Assembly: GCA_021802085.1 (NCBI GenBank)
Contig: JAKAAZ010000008.1
Coordinates: 1-30,060, forward strand
Reading direction: 5' to 3'
Source of the DNA: Acidobacteriota bacterium
GTDB taxonomy: Bacteria > Acidobacteriota > Terriglobia > Terriglobales > Acidobacteriaceae
Length of the DNA stretch: 30,060 nucleotides
The position numbers and the translations under genes are program-made. The notes beneath the pieces are model-generated. The model had not been told where the DNA came from, did not search any database, and was given only the letters and a program-made list of their open reading frames with translations. Positions 22,461 through 30,060 of the stretch are shown one piece after another; positions within the stretch are counted from its first letter, which is position 1, and every line of letters begins with the position of its first letter.

Positions 22461-24101
22461 ATGGCGGACAAAAACCAACTTTATTACGGCGACAACCTGG
22501 ATGTGCTGCGGCGCTACGTGCGCGAGGAGTCGGTCGACCTGGTGTATCTGGACCCGCCGTTCAACTCGCGGCAGGACTACAACGTGCTGTTCGCGGAGAA
22601 AGACGGCAGCCGGTCGAGTTCGCAGATCCACGCCTTTGAAGATACCTGGGAGTGGAACCTCGACAGCCAGCGCGCGTATGAGGGGATTGTCGAAACGGGT
22701 GGCCGCGTGGCGGACGCGATGCGCGCCTTTCATACGTTCCTCGGCAACTCCGACATGATGGCGTATCTGGCAATGATGGCCCCGCGCCTGGTCGAGTTGC
22801 GCCGCGTGCTGAAGGAGACTGGCTCCATTTATCTGCACTGCGATCCGACGGCCAGCCATTATTTGAAGATTCTGATGGATGCTGTGTTTGGACCGCAAGC
22901 TTTTTGCTCCGAGATTATATGGAAGCGAACGAATACCCACAGCGATGCTATGCGCTGGAGCCCTGTTTCAGACACACTGCTGTATTACACGATGAACGGT
23001 AGACCGACATGGAATGCTATTTACTCGCCGCACAGCAATGAATACATCGCGTCAAAGTATAGAAATCGCGACGAACAGGGACGGCCCTACACACTCGACA
23101 ACATGACAAGTCCGAAGCCTAGACCCAACATGATGTACGAATGGAAAGGCTTTTCGTCGCCACCAAATGGTTGGCGTTACTCAAAAGAGACGATGCAGAA
23201 GCTGGATACAGAGGGCAAAATCTGGTATCCGTCAGACAATTCGAAGCGGCCTAGACTCAAGCGTTATCTGGATGAAATGTCCGGCGTGTTGATGGGCAAT
23301 GTTTGGACAGACATTTTCCCAATAAATTCACAGGCACAAGAGCGTCTTGGGTATCCGACGCAAAAGCCGGAAGCCTTGCTCGAACGCATCCTGAAAGCGA
23401 GCAGCAATGAAGGCGATGTGGTGCTCGATCCTTTCTGCGGATGCGGCACGACGATTCAAGTCGCGCAAAAACTGAACCGGCGCTGGATTGGCATCGACAT
23501 TACGCACCTTGCGATTGGACTGATCAAGAAGCGGCTCTCCGATGCCTTTGGCGAAGAAATTCGCAAGACGTATGAAGTGATCGGCGAACCAAAAGATGTT
23601 GCGGGAGCGGCGGCGCTGGCCGAGCAGGACAAGTATCAGTTCCAGTGGTGGGCGCTTGGGCTGGTGGGCGCGCGGCCTGCGGAGCAGAAGAAGGGCGCGG
23701 ACCGGGGCATCGACGGGCGGCTGTATTTCCACGACAACACCAAGGGCGACTCGAAGCAGATTCTCTTTTCCGTGAAGGCCGGGGGCGTGACGGTGTCGCA
23801 GGTTCGCGACCTGCGCGGGACGCTGGAGCGCGAGAAGGCCGAGATTGGCGTGTTTCTGTGCTTTGAAGCGCCGACGCGCCCGATGATGAAGGAGGCCGCT
23901 GAAGCTGGATTTTATAAATCGCCGGATGGAAGCAGCTATCCGCGCATGCAGGTGCTGACGGTGCAGCAATTATTGAACGGCCAGCAGGTCGAGTATCCGC
24001 GCTATGCCCGCGACAATACGTTCAAGCAGGCCCCACGCAGCCGGGCCGCAGCCGCCGAGAACATGAGTTTGCCGCTGGAGTTGTCATCGGGTCAGGAGTA
24101 G
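22461..24101 (+). CDS. DNA methyltransferase fused to Mrr-like nuclease domain
   Basis: A 546-aa fusion. The methyltransferase part is beta-class: the catalytic motif DPPF (31-34, LVYLDPPFNS) comes first and the S-adenosylmethionine motif DPFCGCGTT (323-331) later, with the target-recognition region about 150-290 between. The C-terminal part (about 390-500) resembles a PD-(D/E)XK nuclease: GADRGIDG (Asp418) then ILFSVKAG (Lys439). Ser437 stands where Mrr-like enzymes usually have Gln or Glu. It could be a single-chain restriction-modification enzyme, or a methylase with an inactive nuclease. I chose ATG 22461; the earlier ATG 22413 lies in the repeat. The middle of the gene looks more AT-rich than its ends. 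It is flanked by direct repeats. Confidence 0.87.
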   Translation: MADKNQLYYGDNLDVLRRYVREESVDLVYLDPPFNSRQDYNVLFAEKDGSRSSSQIHAFEDTWEWNLDSQRAYEGIVETGGRVADAMRAFHTFLGNSDMMAYLAMMAPRLVELRRVLKETGSIYLHCDPTASHYLKILMDAVFGPQAFCSEIIWKRTNTHSDAMRWSPVSDTLLYYTMNGRPTWNAIYSPHSNEYIASKYRNRDEQGRPYTLDNMTSPKPRPNMMYEWKGFSSPPNGWRYSKETMQKLDTEGKIWYPSDNSKRPRLKRYLDEMSGVLMGNVWTDIFPINSQAQERLGYPTQKPEALLERILKASSNEGDVVLDPFCGCGTTIQVAQKLNRRWIGIDITHLAIGLIKKRLSDAFGEEIRKTYEVIGEPKDVAGAAALAEQDKYQFQWWALGLVGARPAEQKKGADRGIDGRLYFHDNTKGDSKQILFSVKAGGVTVSQVRDLRGTLEREKAEIGVFLCFEAPTRPMMKEAAEAGFYKSPDGSSYPRMQVLTVQQLLNGQQVEYPRYARDNTFKQAPRSRAAAAENMSLPLELSSGQE

Positions 24102-24113
24102 TTGTTCTCCCAC

Positions 24114-24138
24114 CCTAGCCGCAAACGGCGCGGCCAGG
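24114..24138. repeat. Palindromic element downstream of methyltransferase gene
   Basis: CCTAGCCGC and GCGGCCAGG form an imperfect stem (one mismatch), followed by GATGTGGCACCC. It is the same layout, hairpin plus GGCACCC tail, as at 22155-22186. It may act as the terminator of the methyltransferase gene. Confidence 0.55.
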
Positions 24139-24250
24139 ATGTGGCACCCAGATACGAACTAGTGTCATTCTGAACGAAGTGAAGAATCCAGAGGGTGCTC
24201 GATTCATTCCACGCAGCCATCACCCTCTGGATTCTTCGTCGCGTTGCTCC
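24136..24250. repeat. Dispersed repeat, copy F, cut by the IS
   Basis: Nearly identical to 22175-22280 (GGCACCCAGATACGAACTAG, then the GTCATTCTGA arm at 24164 and the CACCCTCTGGATTCTTCG arm at 24222). The second arm is interrupted where the IS terminal repeat begins, so the IS arrived after the repeat. Confidence 0.85.
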
Positions 24251-24251
24251 T

Positions 24252-24804
24252 GAGAGCCTGTTTACGATCTCCTGAGCAGCAGTCTAAGGAAAGCCAGGTG
24301 GACCATTTGCAGGCTGGTGTTCAGCTTGCGTTCACAGTTCTTCCATAGCCGGCGGCATTTTTCTAGCCAGGCGAAGGATCGTTCCACGATCCAGCGCTTG
24401 GGCAGCACCACAAATGCATGCAGTTCATTGCGCTTGACGACGTGAACCGTGGCGTCGATGCGCTCCATCACTCCGCCCGCATCGGGCGCGCTCCACTTGG
24501 CAAAATACGAATACACTTATGATCCAGTTGGGGAACCCTTCGGGCAGCATGCGCCACTGGCAGCCGCTTTTGAGAAGATATAAAACCGCGTTGAAGACTT
24601 CCTGCAAATCCACCGTGCGCGGTTTGTGCGCTTACGAACACCCTCCAGGATTGGACGAATCGATTCGAACTGCTCCCGGCTCACATCGCCTGGATACGGC
24701 TTTCTTGGCTCCATCCTCCTCGATTACCGCACCGGAAATGCGGACGCATATGGCTCTGCGGATACCCTCGCCACAACAGGACTATAGATCGTAAACAGGC
24801 ACTC
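24252..24804 (-). mobile_element. Internally deleted IS5-family insertion sequence
   Basis: Bounded by terminal inverted repeats GAGAGCCTGTTTACGATCT (24252-24270) and, inverted at 24786-24804, GAGTGCCTGTTTACGATCT (one mismatch). At 553 bp it is shorter than a typical full copy because the transposase core is missing. No clear target-site duplication is seen (TGA left, TCA right). The right end overlaps the pgaD stop codon. Both ends survive, so it could in principle be mobilised by a related transposase. Confidence 0.88.
24262..24714 (-). pseudogene. IS5-family transposase, two frameshifts and a central deletion
   Basis: The N-terminus reads MEPRKPYPGDVSREQFESIR in one frame. After a one-base loss it continues VDLQEVFNAVLYLLKSGCQW in a second frame. 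After another shift it continues VYSYFAKWSAPDAGGVMERI in a third. That segment then runs directly into VHVVKRNELHAFVVLPKRWI and the C-terminal FAWLEKCRRLWKNCERKLNTS. The central region with the first two catalytic Asp residues of the DDE triad is absent; only the C-terminal Glu region (RWIVERSFAW) remains. It cannot encode an active transposase. Confidence 0.92.
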
Positions 24805-25306
24805 AGGGCGACGTCCCCACCGGCACGCTTTCCTGATCCACTGCGGACCCTGGAACATCGTTGGTCAGGGGTTCGACCCTGGTTAACTGTCCCGCTTGGT
24901 CGAAGTAGAGTATGAGACGCCGTTGTTTCAGCAGCAGCGACATGGTGGCAGGATTCAAAACCCCGAAGTTCTCTCCGATGACTGCTTTCGACACGGTTTT
25001 GGCACGTTGCCTTCTCGTACTTTTGGCATAGCGTATGCGATTGTAGTTTGCCCAATAGAATACGAGGACAATGGAGATCAGCGTGACAACACCGACGCTT
25101 TCCAGGCCCACACCCCGCGCTCCGGCGAAGACCTGGATATAGGCGTTACGCACCCCGACCGCCCATAAGACGGCCGTGATCAGCGGCAGCCACAGATAAA
25201 ACCAGAGCAGCCAGATGGTGAACGTCAGCGCCCCGAAAAGAGTTCGCCGGGCGGTAGACTGCCGTTCCGGATAATAGATGATGAGTGGAGATTGGGCGTG
25301 CTTCAC
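24803..25306 (-). CDS. pgaD: PNAG synthesis accessory protein PgaD
   Basis: The small inner-membrane partner of the PgaC synthase, 167 aa. In E. coli the pair needs PgaD and binds cyclic di-GMP at the interface. The GTG start at 25304-25306 overlaps the pgaC stop (GTGA), with GAGG six bases upstream. Two transmembrane helices follow: FGALTFTIWLLWFYLWLPLI with continuing hydrophobic residues, and VGVVTLISIVLVFYWANYNR. The soluble tail is longer than in E. coli (137 aa total there). The stop codon (24803-24805) lies in the last bases of the IS end, so the original C-terminus may have been altered by the insertion. Confidence 0.85.
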   Translation of the reverse strand: MKHAQSPLIIYYPERQSTARRTLFGALTFTIWLLWFYLWLPLITAVLWAVGVRNAYIQVFAGARGVGLESVGVVTLISIVLVFYWANYNRIRYAKSTRRQRAKTVSKAVIGENFGVLNPATMSLLLKQRRLILYFDQAGQLTRVEPLTNDVPGSAVDQESVPVGTSP

Positions 25307-26541
25307 TGGATACCTCGATCCGGACTTTCCCATACAGCCCGGGCGCCGATTTTTTTTGACAATGTCAGAGGGACGGAAACCACAGTTGTCAGCATGCCAA
25401 TCATCCAGAACGCGAGCGGGTACCAGATGATCCAGAAAAATTCGCGTCCGACAGTCTTTTCGTAGCGCCGCTCGATCATCATGCTGACTAGAAACTGCAC
25501 AATGCAAACTGCGCTAAGAATGACTCCGTACCAGCCTGGAAACGGCCCCGGCACCGTGAGCGACACCGGCAGGCGAAAGAAAACGCCTAAAATCGCCAAT
25601 ACCAGGACCACCAGAATGCCGTAAGACCAGACCACGCTGAGGATGTGCTCCAGCAGGACAAACCACATGCGGCGCCGCGGCCAGACCCACAAAAGCTTCA
25701 TGTACCGGCGCGAAACCTCAACTCCACCTTGCGCCCAACGGAGCCGTTGTTTCCATAACCCCACCAGGGTTTCCGGCATGAGAAGCCAGCACAGGGCATT
25801 GGGTTCATAACGGACGTCCCAGAAATCCATCTGCAAGCGCCAACTGATGTCGATGTCATCTGTGAGCATGTCGGTGTTCCAGTAGCCGACCTGGTGAAGA
25901 GCTGTGATACGGAATCCGGCGATCACTCCGGACACGGTGAAAATTCGCCCGTAAATCCGCTGCGCACGCTTAATCAGGCCAATGATGGAAGAGAACTCGC
26001 CCACCTGAAGGCGGCCCAATAAGGTCGATCGGTTACGGATGCGCGGATTGCCGGTCACCGCCCCAACCCGGGGTCCAGTGGCCAGGTGCCACATCAACCA
26101 GCGCGTGGCGAATCGGTCCAGCAACGCGTCCCCATCGATGCAAATCAGGTAATCGCTGTCGGCTGCCAGGGCGGCCATGCGCAGCCCCATGGCCTTGCCC
26201 TGATTTTCAGGGAAATGCAACACGCGAAGCTGCGGATAGACTCCGGTGAGTTCGTCGAGAATGCGGCCGGTGTCGTCGCTGCTCCCATCGTCTATCGCGA
26301 TGATCTCGAAATCCGGGTAATCCTGCTGGGCCGCGTGCTGCAGCGTTTCCCGGATAATGTCCCCTTCGTTGTGGCAAGGCACCACCAGCGTGGCCTTCGG
26401 CCAATAGTCTAGCTTGGGCGGCTGGTCGGGCCGTGGCGCGTTACGTTCCAGGCGAAGAAAATAGTAGATGCCGCCGAATATCCACAGCAGGGACATCGTG
26501 AGTGGATAGTAAAACGAGTAACCAAGAAGTAAGTTCATCAT
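25303..26541 (-). CDS. pgaC: Poly-beta-1,6-N-acetylglucosamine synthase
   Basis: A processive GT2 glycosyltransferase that polymerises N-acetylglucosamine from UDP-GlcNAc at the inner membrane, 412 aa. One N-terminal and several C-terminal transmembrane segments flank the cytosolic domain. Catalytic motifs are present: DDGSSDD (84-90), IDGDA (135-139), TDDID (227-231) and QRLRW (265-269), the standard D, DxD, D, QxxRW set. The start is ATG 26539-26541. It lies 19 bp after pgaB and overlaps pgaD by four bases. The synthase and PgaD should form a complex that could be activated by cyclic di-GMP. Confidence 0.95.
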   Translation of the reverse strand: MMNLLLGYSFYYPLTMSLLWIFGGIYYFLRLERNAPRPDQPPKLDYWPKATLVVPCHNEGDIIRETLQHAAQQDYPDFEIIAIDDGSSDDTGRILDELTGVYPQLRVLHFPENQGKAMGLRMAALAADSDYLICIDGDALLDRFATRWLMWHLATGPRVGAVTGNPRIRNRSTLLGRLQVGEFSSIIGLIKRAQRIYGRIFTVSGVIAGFRITALHQVGYWNTDMLTDDIDISWRLQMDFWDVRYEPNALCWLLMPETLVGLWKQRLRWAQGGVEVSRRYMKLLWVWPRRRMWFVLLEHILSVVWSYGILVVLVLAILGVFFRLPVSLTVPGPFPGWYGVILSAVCIVQFLVSMMIERRYEKTVGREFFWIIWYPLAFWMIGMLTTVVSVPLTLSKKIGARAVWESPDRGIQ

Positions 26542-26560
26542 GACAGACCGGTCACCTCCT

Positions 26561-28504
26561 TCACGGTTGAAGTGCGGGATAGTTGGAGGCTGAGAATGCG
26601 GGAATCAATTTGTCGATATCCGGATTGTTCTTGGCAAAGTCGTCGGGATAATACGCCATGTTGAGAGCGCCTCTCGATTGCAGCAAACGCATCTCTCCCG
26701 CAAGTTTGCGAATGGGAACCGGCTTTTTTGTGCGCCAATCGACGGTTTGCAGCTCGAATACTGTCCCGTCAATGCCACCAGGCACGCGCGCGACGGAACG
26801 CGTCAATTTCTTTAGCCAGGGTTTAGGCCGCCTGACGTTTTCCAGCCCCGGCATTGCCATCAGCGCGACCATGTTGTAGTTGGCCAAAAAGGCCGGCAGG
26901 GACTGGGCGTACCAGGCCTCGCTTCGAGGCTTGAGGACCGGCATGGCGAACAGATTCCGTGCGGTTGAAATCTCCGGGCTCCAGTGCCGAACATGCGCCG
27001 TCAAATCATCGGTGAAGTCGATCAAAGCCCGTGTACGCTCCGTACCGGGGGGAGGCGTGTGCGGCCCCAGGTCGTCCGTGTCCTGCAGAATTGCATCGTC
27101 GTTGAAGAGGATGCCGGCCACCGGGGCGGAACGCCCAAGGTCCTCATAAAGAGCGCCAATGATCCGGCGGCTCTCCGGCAGGAATGGATTTAACCGCACC
27201 GGGCTTTCAGAGGGTACGCCGGATTTGGATTTGATTTGCAAGCGCGACTGGAGCGACTTGTCGGGAAGTTGCCAGGCAAGCACTGGCATCCACGCATAGA
27301 CCTGCACTCCGCAGCGGGTACGCAATTGCCACGCCGCCCGCGAAAACAGATCGGCCCGCATGGGCAGTTCGCCGTTCGGGAAATAGACGGAACTGGCGGC
27401 GCCGCTGCCCGTGGGATCGGCGAACGCCTGCAACCACACTTGGTTAACATTTAATTTTTTAATTCGATCCAACAACAGGCCGAGGTTCCGGTTCTGCTGT
27501 ACCGGATCCGGATCGTAGATGTAATCCAAATCCACCTGAACGGCGCGGATATTGCTTCTCAAGTCCAGATGACCGAGCGACCACGCCAGAGCTTCGGCAT
27601 TCGGATTCGACATGAGAACCAGACGCGGGATTGCATTCAGGCCTGTCTCCCCGAAAGGCTTGGCAGGGGAAACCACCGGCCACCCGAGGGTGAAGGTGAC
27701 GTGCATGCCGAGCGAAGAGGCGATTGCATCGCTGCTCTGCGTGTAGGCTCCATACGGCCACATAATCGCGCGGGGTGCTCGCCCCAGGTGTTCCCGAATT
27801 TCCTCGGAATTTCGGGCGAGATCGGCGCGAATACGGGCGGCGTATTCCTGGTCCGTTTCATAACGGCGGGTCTGCGCGTTGTAAGCATGGACCGCAACCG
27901 CTGGGATTAAATTGCCTTCTGGATTGGCCAAAATGCCGCGGTGCAGGTCGTAGGTGTGAGAAGCAATCTCCACCAGTCCGCTGTCCTGCATTTCACGCAG
28001 TTCACTCCAGGTTGCGAAGTCGGCACGCGTGAACGGTCTGGGGCCGTAATCTACCTGGCCATCGGCCGCCAGGTCGGCCCAGGCGCCCACCACAGCAACG
28101 ACTGCCGGGTAGCGATATGCCTTGAGAAGCGGTAGGACATTCGTATACACGCTGTGCAAGCCATCGTCGAAGGTTAACAATACAGCCTTGTCGGGCAGAT
28201 TCTTATGTCCGGTTCGCGCATCGATCAACTGCTGTAAATCAATGACATGGTATCCATGCGCGTGCAGCCAATCGAACTGTGAAGCCAGATTCCGCGTGCC
28301 GATGGCATATTGATCGGCATCCAGATGGGCATCCATACCGGGCGCAATTTCAGACGGCTGGCCAGCCTTCGGCGGCGAGCCTATGGGAGTGCCGCCAACA
28401 TGGTTCCGGACGTCGTGATAACAGAGCACAATTACATCCGCCGGCTGCGCATAAGCGGCGGCGAATGAAATCAGCAGAGAGCCGATCAGCAGCAGCCGCT
28501 TCAT
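26561..28504 (-). CDS. pgaB: PNAG N-deacetylase/glycosidase PgaB
   Basis: A periplasmic two-domain enzyme, 647 aa, that partly deacetylates PNAG before export and cuts the polymer. The N-terminal CE4 deacetylase domain has CYHD (Asp31), TFDDG (111-115), SHTYDLHRG (His183 and His188) and MWPYG (248-252). The Asp and His positions differ by about one from those I recall in the E. coli protein. From about residue 315, QVDLDYIYDPD begins the C-terminal GH153 hydrolase domain. The signal peptide (MKRLLLIGSLLISFAAAYAQ) has no lipobox Cys, unlike E. coli PgaB, which is a lipoprotein. ATG 28502-28504 overlaps the pgaA stop (ATGA). Confidence 0.94.
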   Translation of the reverse strand: MKRLLLIGSLLISFAAAYAQPADVIVLCYHDVRNHVGGTPIGSPPKAGQPSEIAPGMDAHLDADQYAIGTRNLASQFDWLHAHGYHVIDLQQLIDARTGHKNLPDKAVLLTFDDGLHSVYTNVLPLLKAYRYPAVVAVVGAWADLAADGQVDYGPRPFTRADFATWSELREMQDSGLVEIASHTYDLHRGILANPEGNLIPAVAVHAYNAQTRRYETDQEYAARIRADLARNSEEIREHLGRAPRAIMWPYGAYTQSSDAIASSLGMHVTFTLGWPVVSPAKPFGETGLNAIPRLVLMSNPNAEALAWSLGHLDLRSNIRAVQVDLDYIYDPDPVQQNRNLGLLLDRIKKLNVNQVWLQAFADPTGSGAASSVYFPNGELPMRADLFSRAAWQLRTRCGVQVYAWMPVLAWQLPDKSLQSRLQIKSKSGVPSESPVRLNPFLPESRRIIGALYEDLGRSAPVAGILFNDDAILQDTDDLGPHTPPPGTERTRALIDFTDDLTAHVRHWSPEISTARNLFAMPVLKPRSEAWYAQSLPAFLANYNMVALMAMPGLENVRRPKPWLKKLTRSVARVPGGIDGTVFELQTVDWRTKKPVPIRKLAGEMRLLQSRGALNMAYYPDDFAKNNPDIDKLIPAFSASNYPALQP

Positions 28505-30060
28505 TGGCTCCCCCATGTCAAGCCGAAATTGACTGCGGTATAGGGCTCGTTGCTGCCGTCGTAGGGCTGGCTGTCCCAGACGGCGTTGCAAAGAAAGCCA
28601 AGCCGTTTGCTCACCGTCCAATGCACCCCGTAGCTTGCGGAAATGGCGCCGCCAATCCCATAGTTCTCCTGCCAGTAGGGCGCGGAATACCAACTTACCT
28701 CCTGATAAAAGCTGCGGTCGTAATGACGCCAGGTTAACCAGTTCAGAGTGCCGCGAGGTCCCAGCGAGAAGTCATGCTTGGGGTTGAAATAAATCCGGTT
28801 CTGGTCTCTCGAATTGGTGGACGCCCACTCTTCCGCGCTGAGATTCACTTCCAGACGCGGAGTCGTCCATAGCCGCCAGTCCACAACACCGGAGATCGCG
28901 GCGCGCTGGTTGCCGTCGGAAAAAAGGACGCGCTGCAGCCCCACATTCGCGGAGAGCAGCTCGTTTGCCCGCCAGCCAAGGTTAAAGTCCGCGCTGCGGG
29001 CGCGAATTTTGGCCAGCACCGCAATCAACTGGACATCGGAAATACTGTCGCTGTCGCCCTGAGCGCGGAAGCTCCAATGGTCGCCAAGGCTAAACTGGGC
29101 CCCGCCAGTTCCGGCGACCACCGGCTTGTTCGTACCGGTATCGCCCGCGACTTCTGCCCATGCCAACTGGCGGCCGTAGTTGTAGGTCACACCCAGACCC
29201 GCTCGGGTGCGGGAGGCGAAACCCGCCGCAAAATTGCCACTGTCGCTTAGCTCATGCGCGTAAACCCGCCAGCGATTGTCCGCCAGCGGCGTGTAGAGAT
29301 GGGCTTCCGAATGCTGGTCTGTGGAACCGATAAAGCGCCCGCTCGACCACTCATATGCGCCCACCGCATCCAGTTGCCAGCCGCGTTCGATGGCGCGTTC
29401 GCGAAGGAAGCGCTCGACAGCCAGATTGTCCCCTTCACGCCTCAGCAGAGGCGCGAGCAACCTGTCCGCTTCGTCGCGTTCGCCTGCACCATTCAGAATC
29501 TCAACCTGCTCCAGGGCGGGCAGTGCGTCTTTCTCCTCGTAGCTATCGGCGATGCGCTCCTCTTCGATGGCTCGGAGTTTCCATCCGCGGTCGAGATAGG
29601 TCATCGCCAGAGCGCGGCGCAGTTCGATATTGGCCGGCGCCAGAACGCTCAAGGCCGTCAGTCGCTTCTGCTCCTCCTTCAAAAGGCCGGCATATCCGCG
29701 CATTTGGGCGGCCTGCAAGCCCAAATCCGTATGCAGGCTATTTCGTTGAGGAACTTTCAGATTGCGCGCGCCAATCCATTCCGGCGCATCGGCATAAGCC
29801 TGGTCGATCGAATGAAAGGCGGCGTAAATATTCTCATTTTCAAATTGCGCGTACGCTAGGCCGCTCCACGCGCCTCCATCGCCTGGCGAGTGCTGCACAA
29901 GCGCGCGGTAGATGTGTTCCGCCTGGCGCGGTTGGCGCAATGCTAGATAAGCGCCGCCAACGGCTTCCAGCGCGTAGGGCGGCACCGCAACTCCCAGCCG
30001 GGTCAGGCGCTCATAGAATTGCGTTACGTCGCGCCAGCGGCCCAGTTCCGAAAGCGCCAG
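28501..30060 (-). CDS. pgaA: PNAG outer-membrane export porin PgaA, N-terminus outside window
   Basis: The C-terminal 519 residues; the frame is open to the window edge, so the start is not seen. The first part is a run of TPR-like helical repeats (for example YLALRQPRQAEHIYRALVQ and GAWSGLAYAQFENENIYAAF), which in E. coli bind PgaB and the polymer. From about 29400 downwards the sequence becomes a beta-barrel of alternating strands ending in VNFGLTWGSQ. Thus it is the secretin-independent outer-membrane exporter of PNAG. It is followed by pgaB with ATGA overlap, the start of an A-B-C-D operon. The promoter lies outside the window. Confidence 0.92.
   Translation of the reverse strand: MALSELGRWRDVTQFYERLTRLGVAVPPYALEAVGGAYLALRQPRQAEHIYRALVQHSPGDGGAWSGLAYAQFENENIYAAFHSIDQAYADAPEWIGARNLKVPQRNSLHTDLGLQAAQMRGYAGLLKEEQKRLTALSVLAPANIELRRALAMTYLDRGWKLRAIEEERIADSYEEKDALPALEQVEILNGAGERDEADRLLAPLLRREGDNLAVERFLRERAIERGWQLDAVGAYEWSSGRFIGSTDQHSEAHLYTPLADNRWRVYAHELSDSGNFAAGFASRTRAGLGVTYNYGRQLAWAEVAGDTGTNKPVVAGTGGAQFSLGDHWSFRAQGDSDSISDVQLIAVLAKIRARSADFNLGWRANELLSANVGLQRVLFSDGNQRAAISGVVDWRLWTTPRLEVNLSAEEWASTNSRDQNRIYFNPKHDFSLGPRGTLNWLTWRHYDRSFYQEVSWYSAPYWQENYGIGGAISASYGVHWTVSKRLGFLCNAVWDSQPYDGSNEPYTAVNFGLTWGSQ

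Noticed and set aside
15421..24250. Possible CRISPR array from the repeated CCAGAGGGTG units
   Set aside because: Copies alternate in orientation, are irregularly spaced, vary in length and have no cas genes nearby.
24250..24806. Target-site duplication of the IS element
   Set aside because: The flanks read TGA on the left and TCA on the right, so no true direct duplication can be claimed; an IS-mediated deletion on one side would explain this but is unproven.

Overview
The window looks like a chromosomal segment of a moderately GC-rich acidobacterium (Acidobacteriota, probably class Terriglobia). Four things point there: two secreted proteins with the acidobacterial type of von Willebrand factor A (VWA) domain, a cupin with the metal ligands of the Granulicella hydroxynitrile lyase, a dispersed intergenic repeat of the type GTCATTCTGA...GAATCCAGAGGGTG, and an lpxC gene (Gram-negative envelope). 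The taxonomy is inferred from gene content; no rRNA gene or other phylogenetic marker was examined.

Layout. 1-5.6 kb: the start of a GH76-like lipoprotein and a GT4 glycosyltransferase (both minus), a divergent pair of VWA proteins, and an EamA-type permease. 5.7-6.6 kb: tatA and an unknown protein. 6.86-13.6 kb (minus): a compact tripartite efflux operon in the order RND pump, membrane-fusion protein, outer-membrane factor, FCD-type GntR regulator. The first three genes overlap by ATGA. 13.8-15.25 kb: small genes (DUF6496-like, a truncated Tat-leader protein, a 54-aa ORF and a zinc-ribbon protein) and the cupin. 15.25-17.7 kb: an island with repeats, a duplicated 3' end of a methyltransferase gene, and a probable type II restriction-modification (R-M) system (XRE controller, HNH endonuclease, convergent D12-class adenine methylase). 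17.8-22.1 kb: M20 peptidase, lpxC without a normal start codon, a MarR regulator preceded by two matching palindromes, folK, and a CADD-family protein. 22.1-24.25 kb: a methyltransferase-nuclease fusion gene flanked by direct repeats. 24.25-24.8 kb: an internally deleted IS5-family element. 24.8-30.06 kb (minus): pgaA (cut by the window edge), pgaB, pgaC and pgaD, a complete-looking poly-N-acetylglucosamine (PNAG) operon.

How the parts fit together. The right end makes, deacetylates and exports an adhesive exopolysaccharide. The central operon exports small molecules. folK plus CADD suggests folate synthesis with a non-classical source of p-aminobenzoate. Two DNA-modification loci share a perfect 189-bp inverted duplication and the same repeat family, so this part of the chromosome has been rearranged repeatedly.

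No tRNA, rRNA or CRISPR array was found. All functional calls come from reading motifs by eye; no database search was run.
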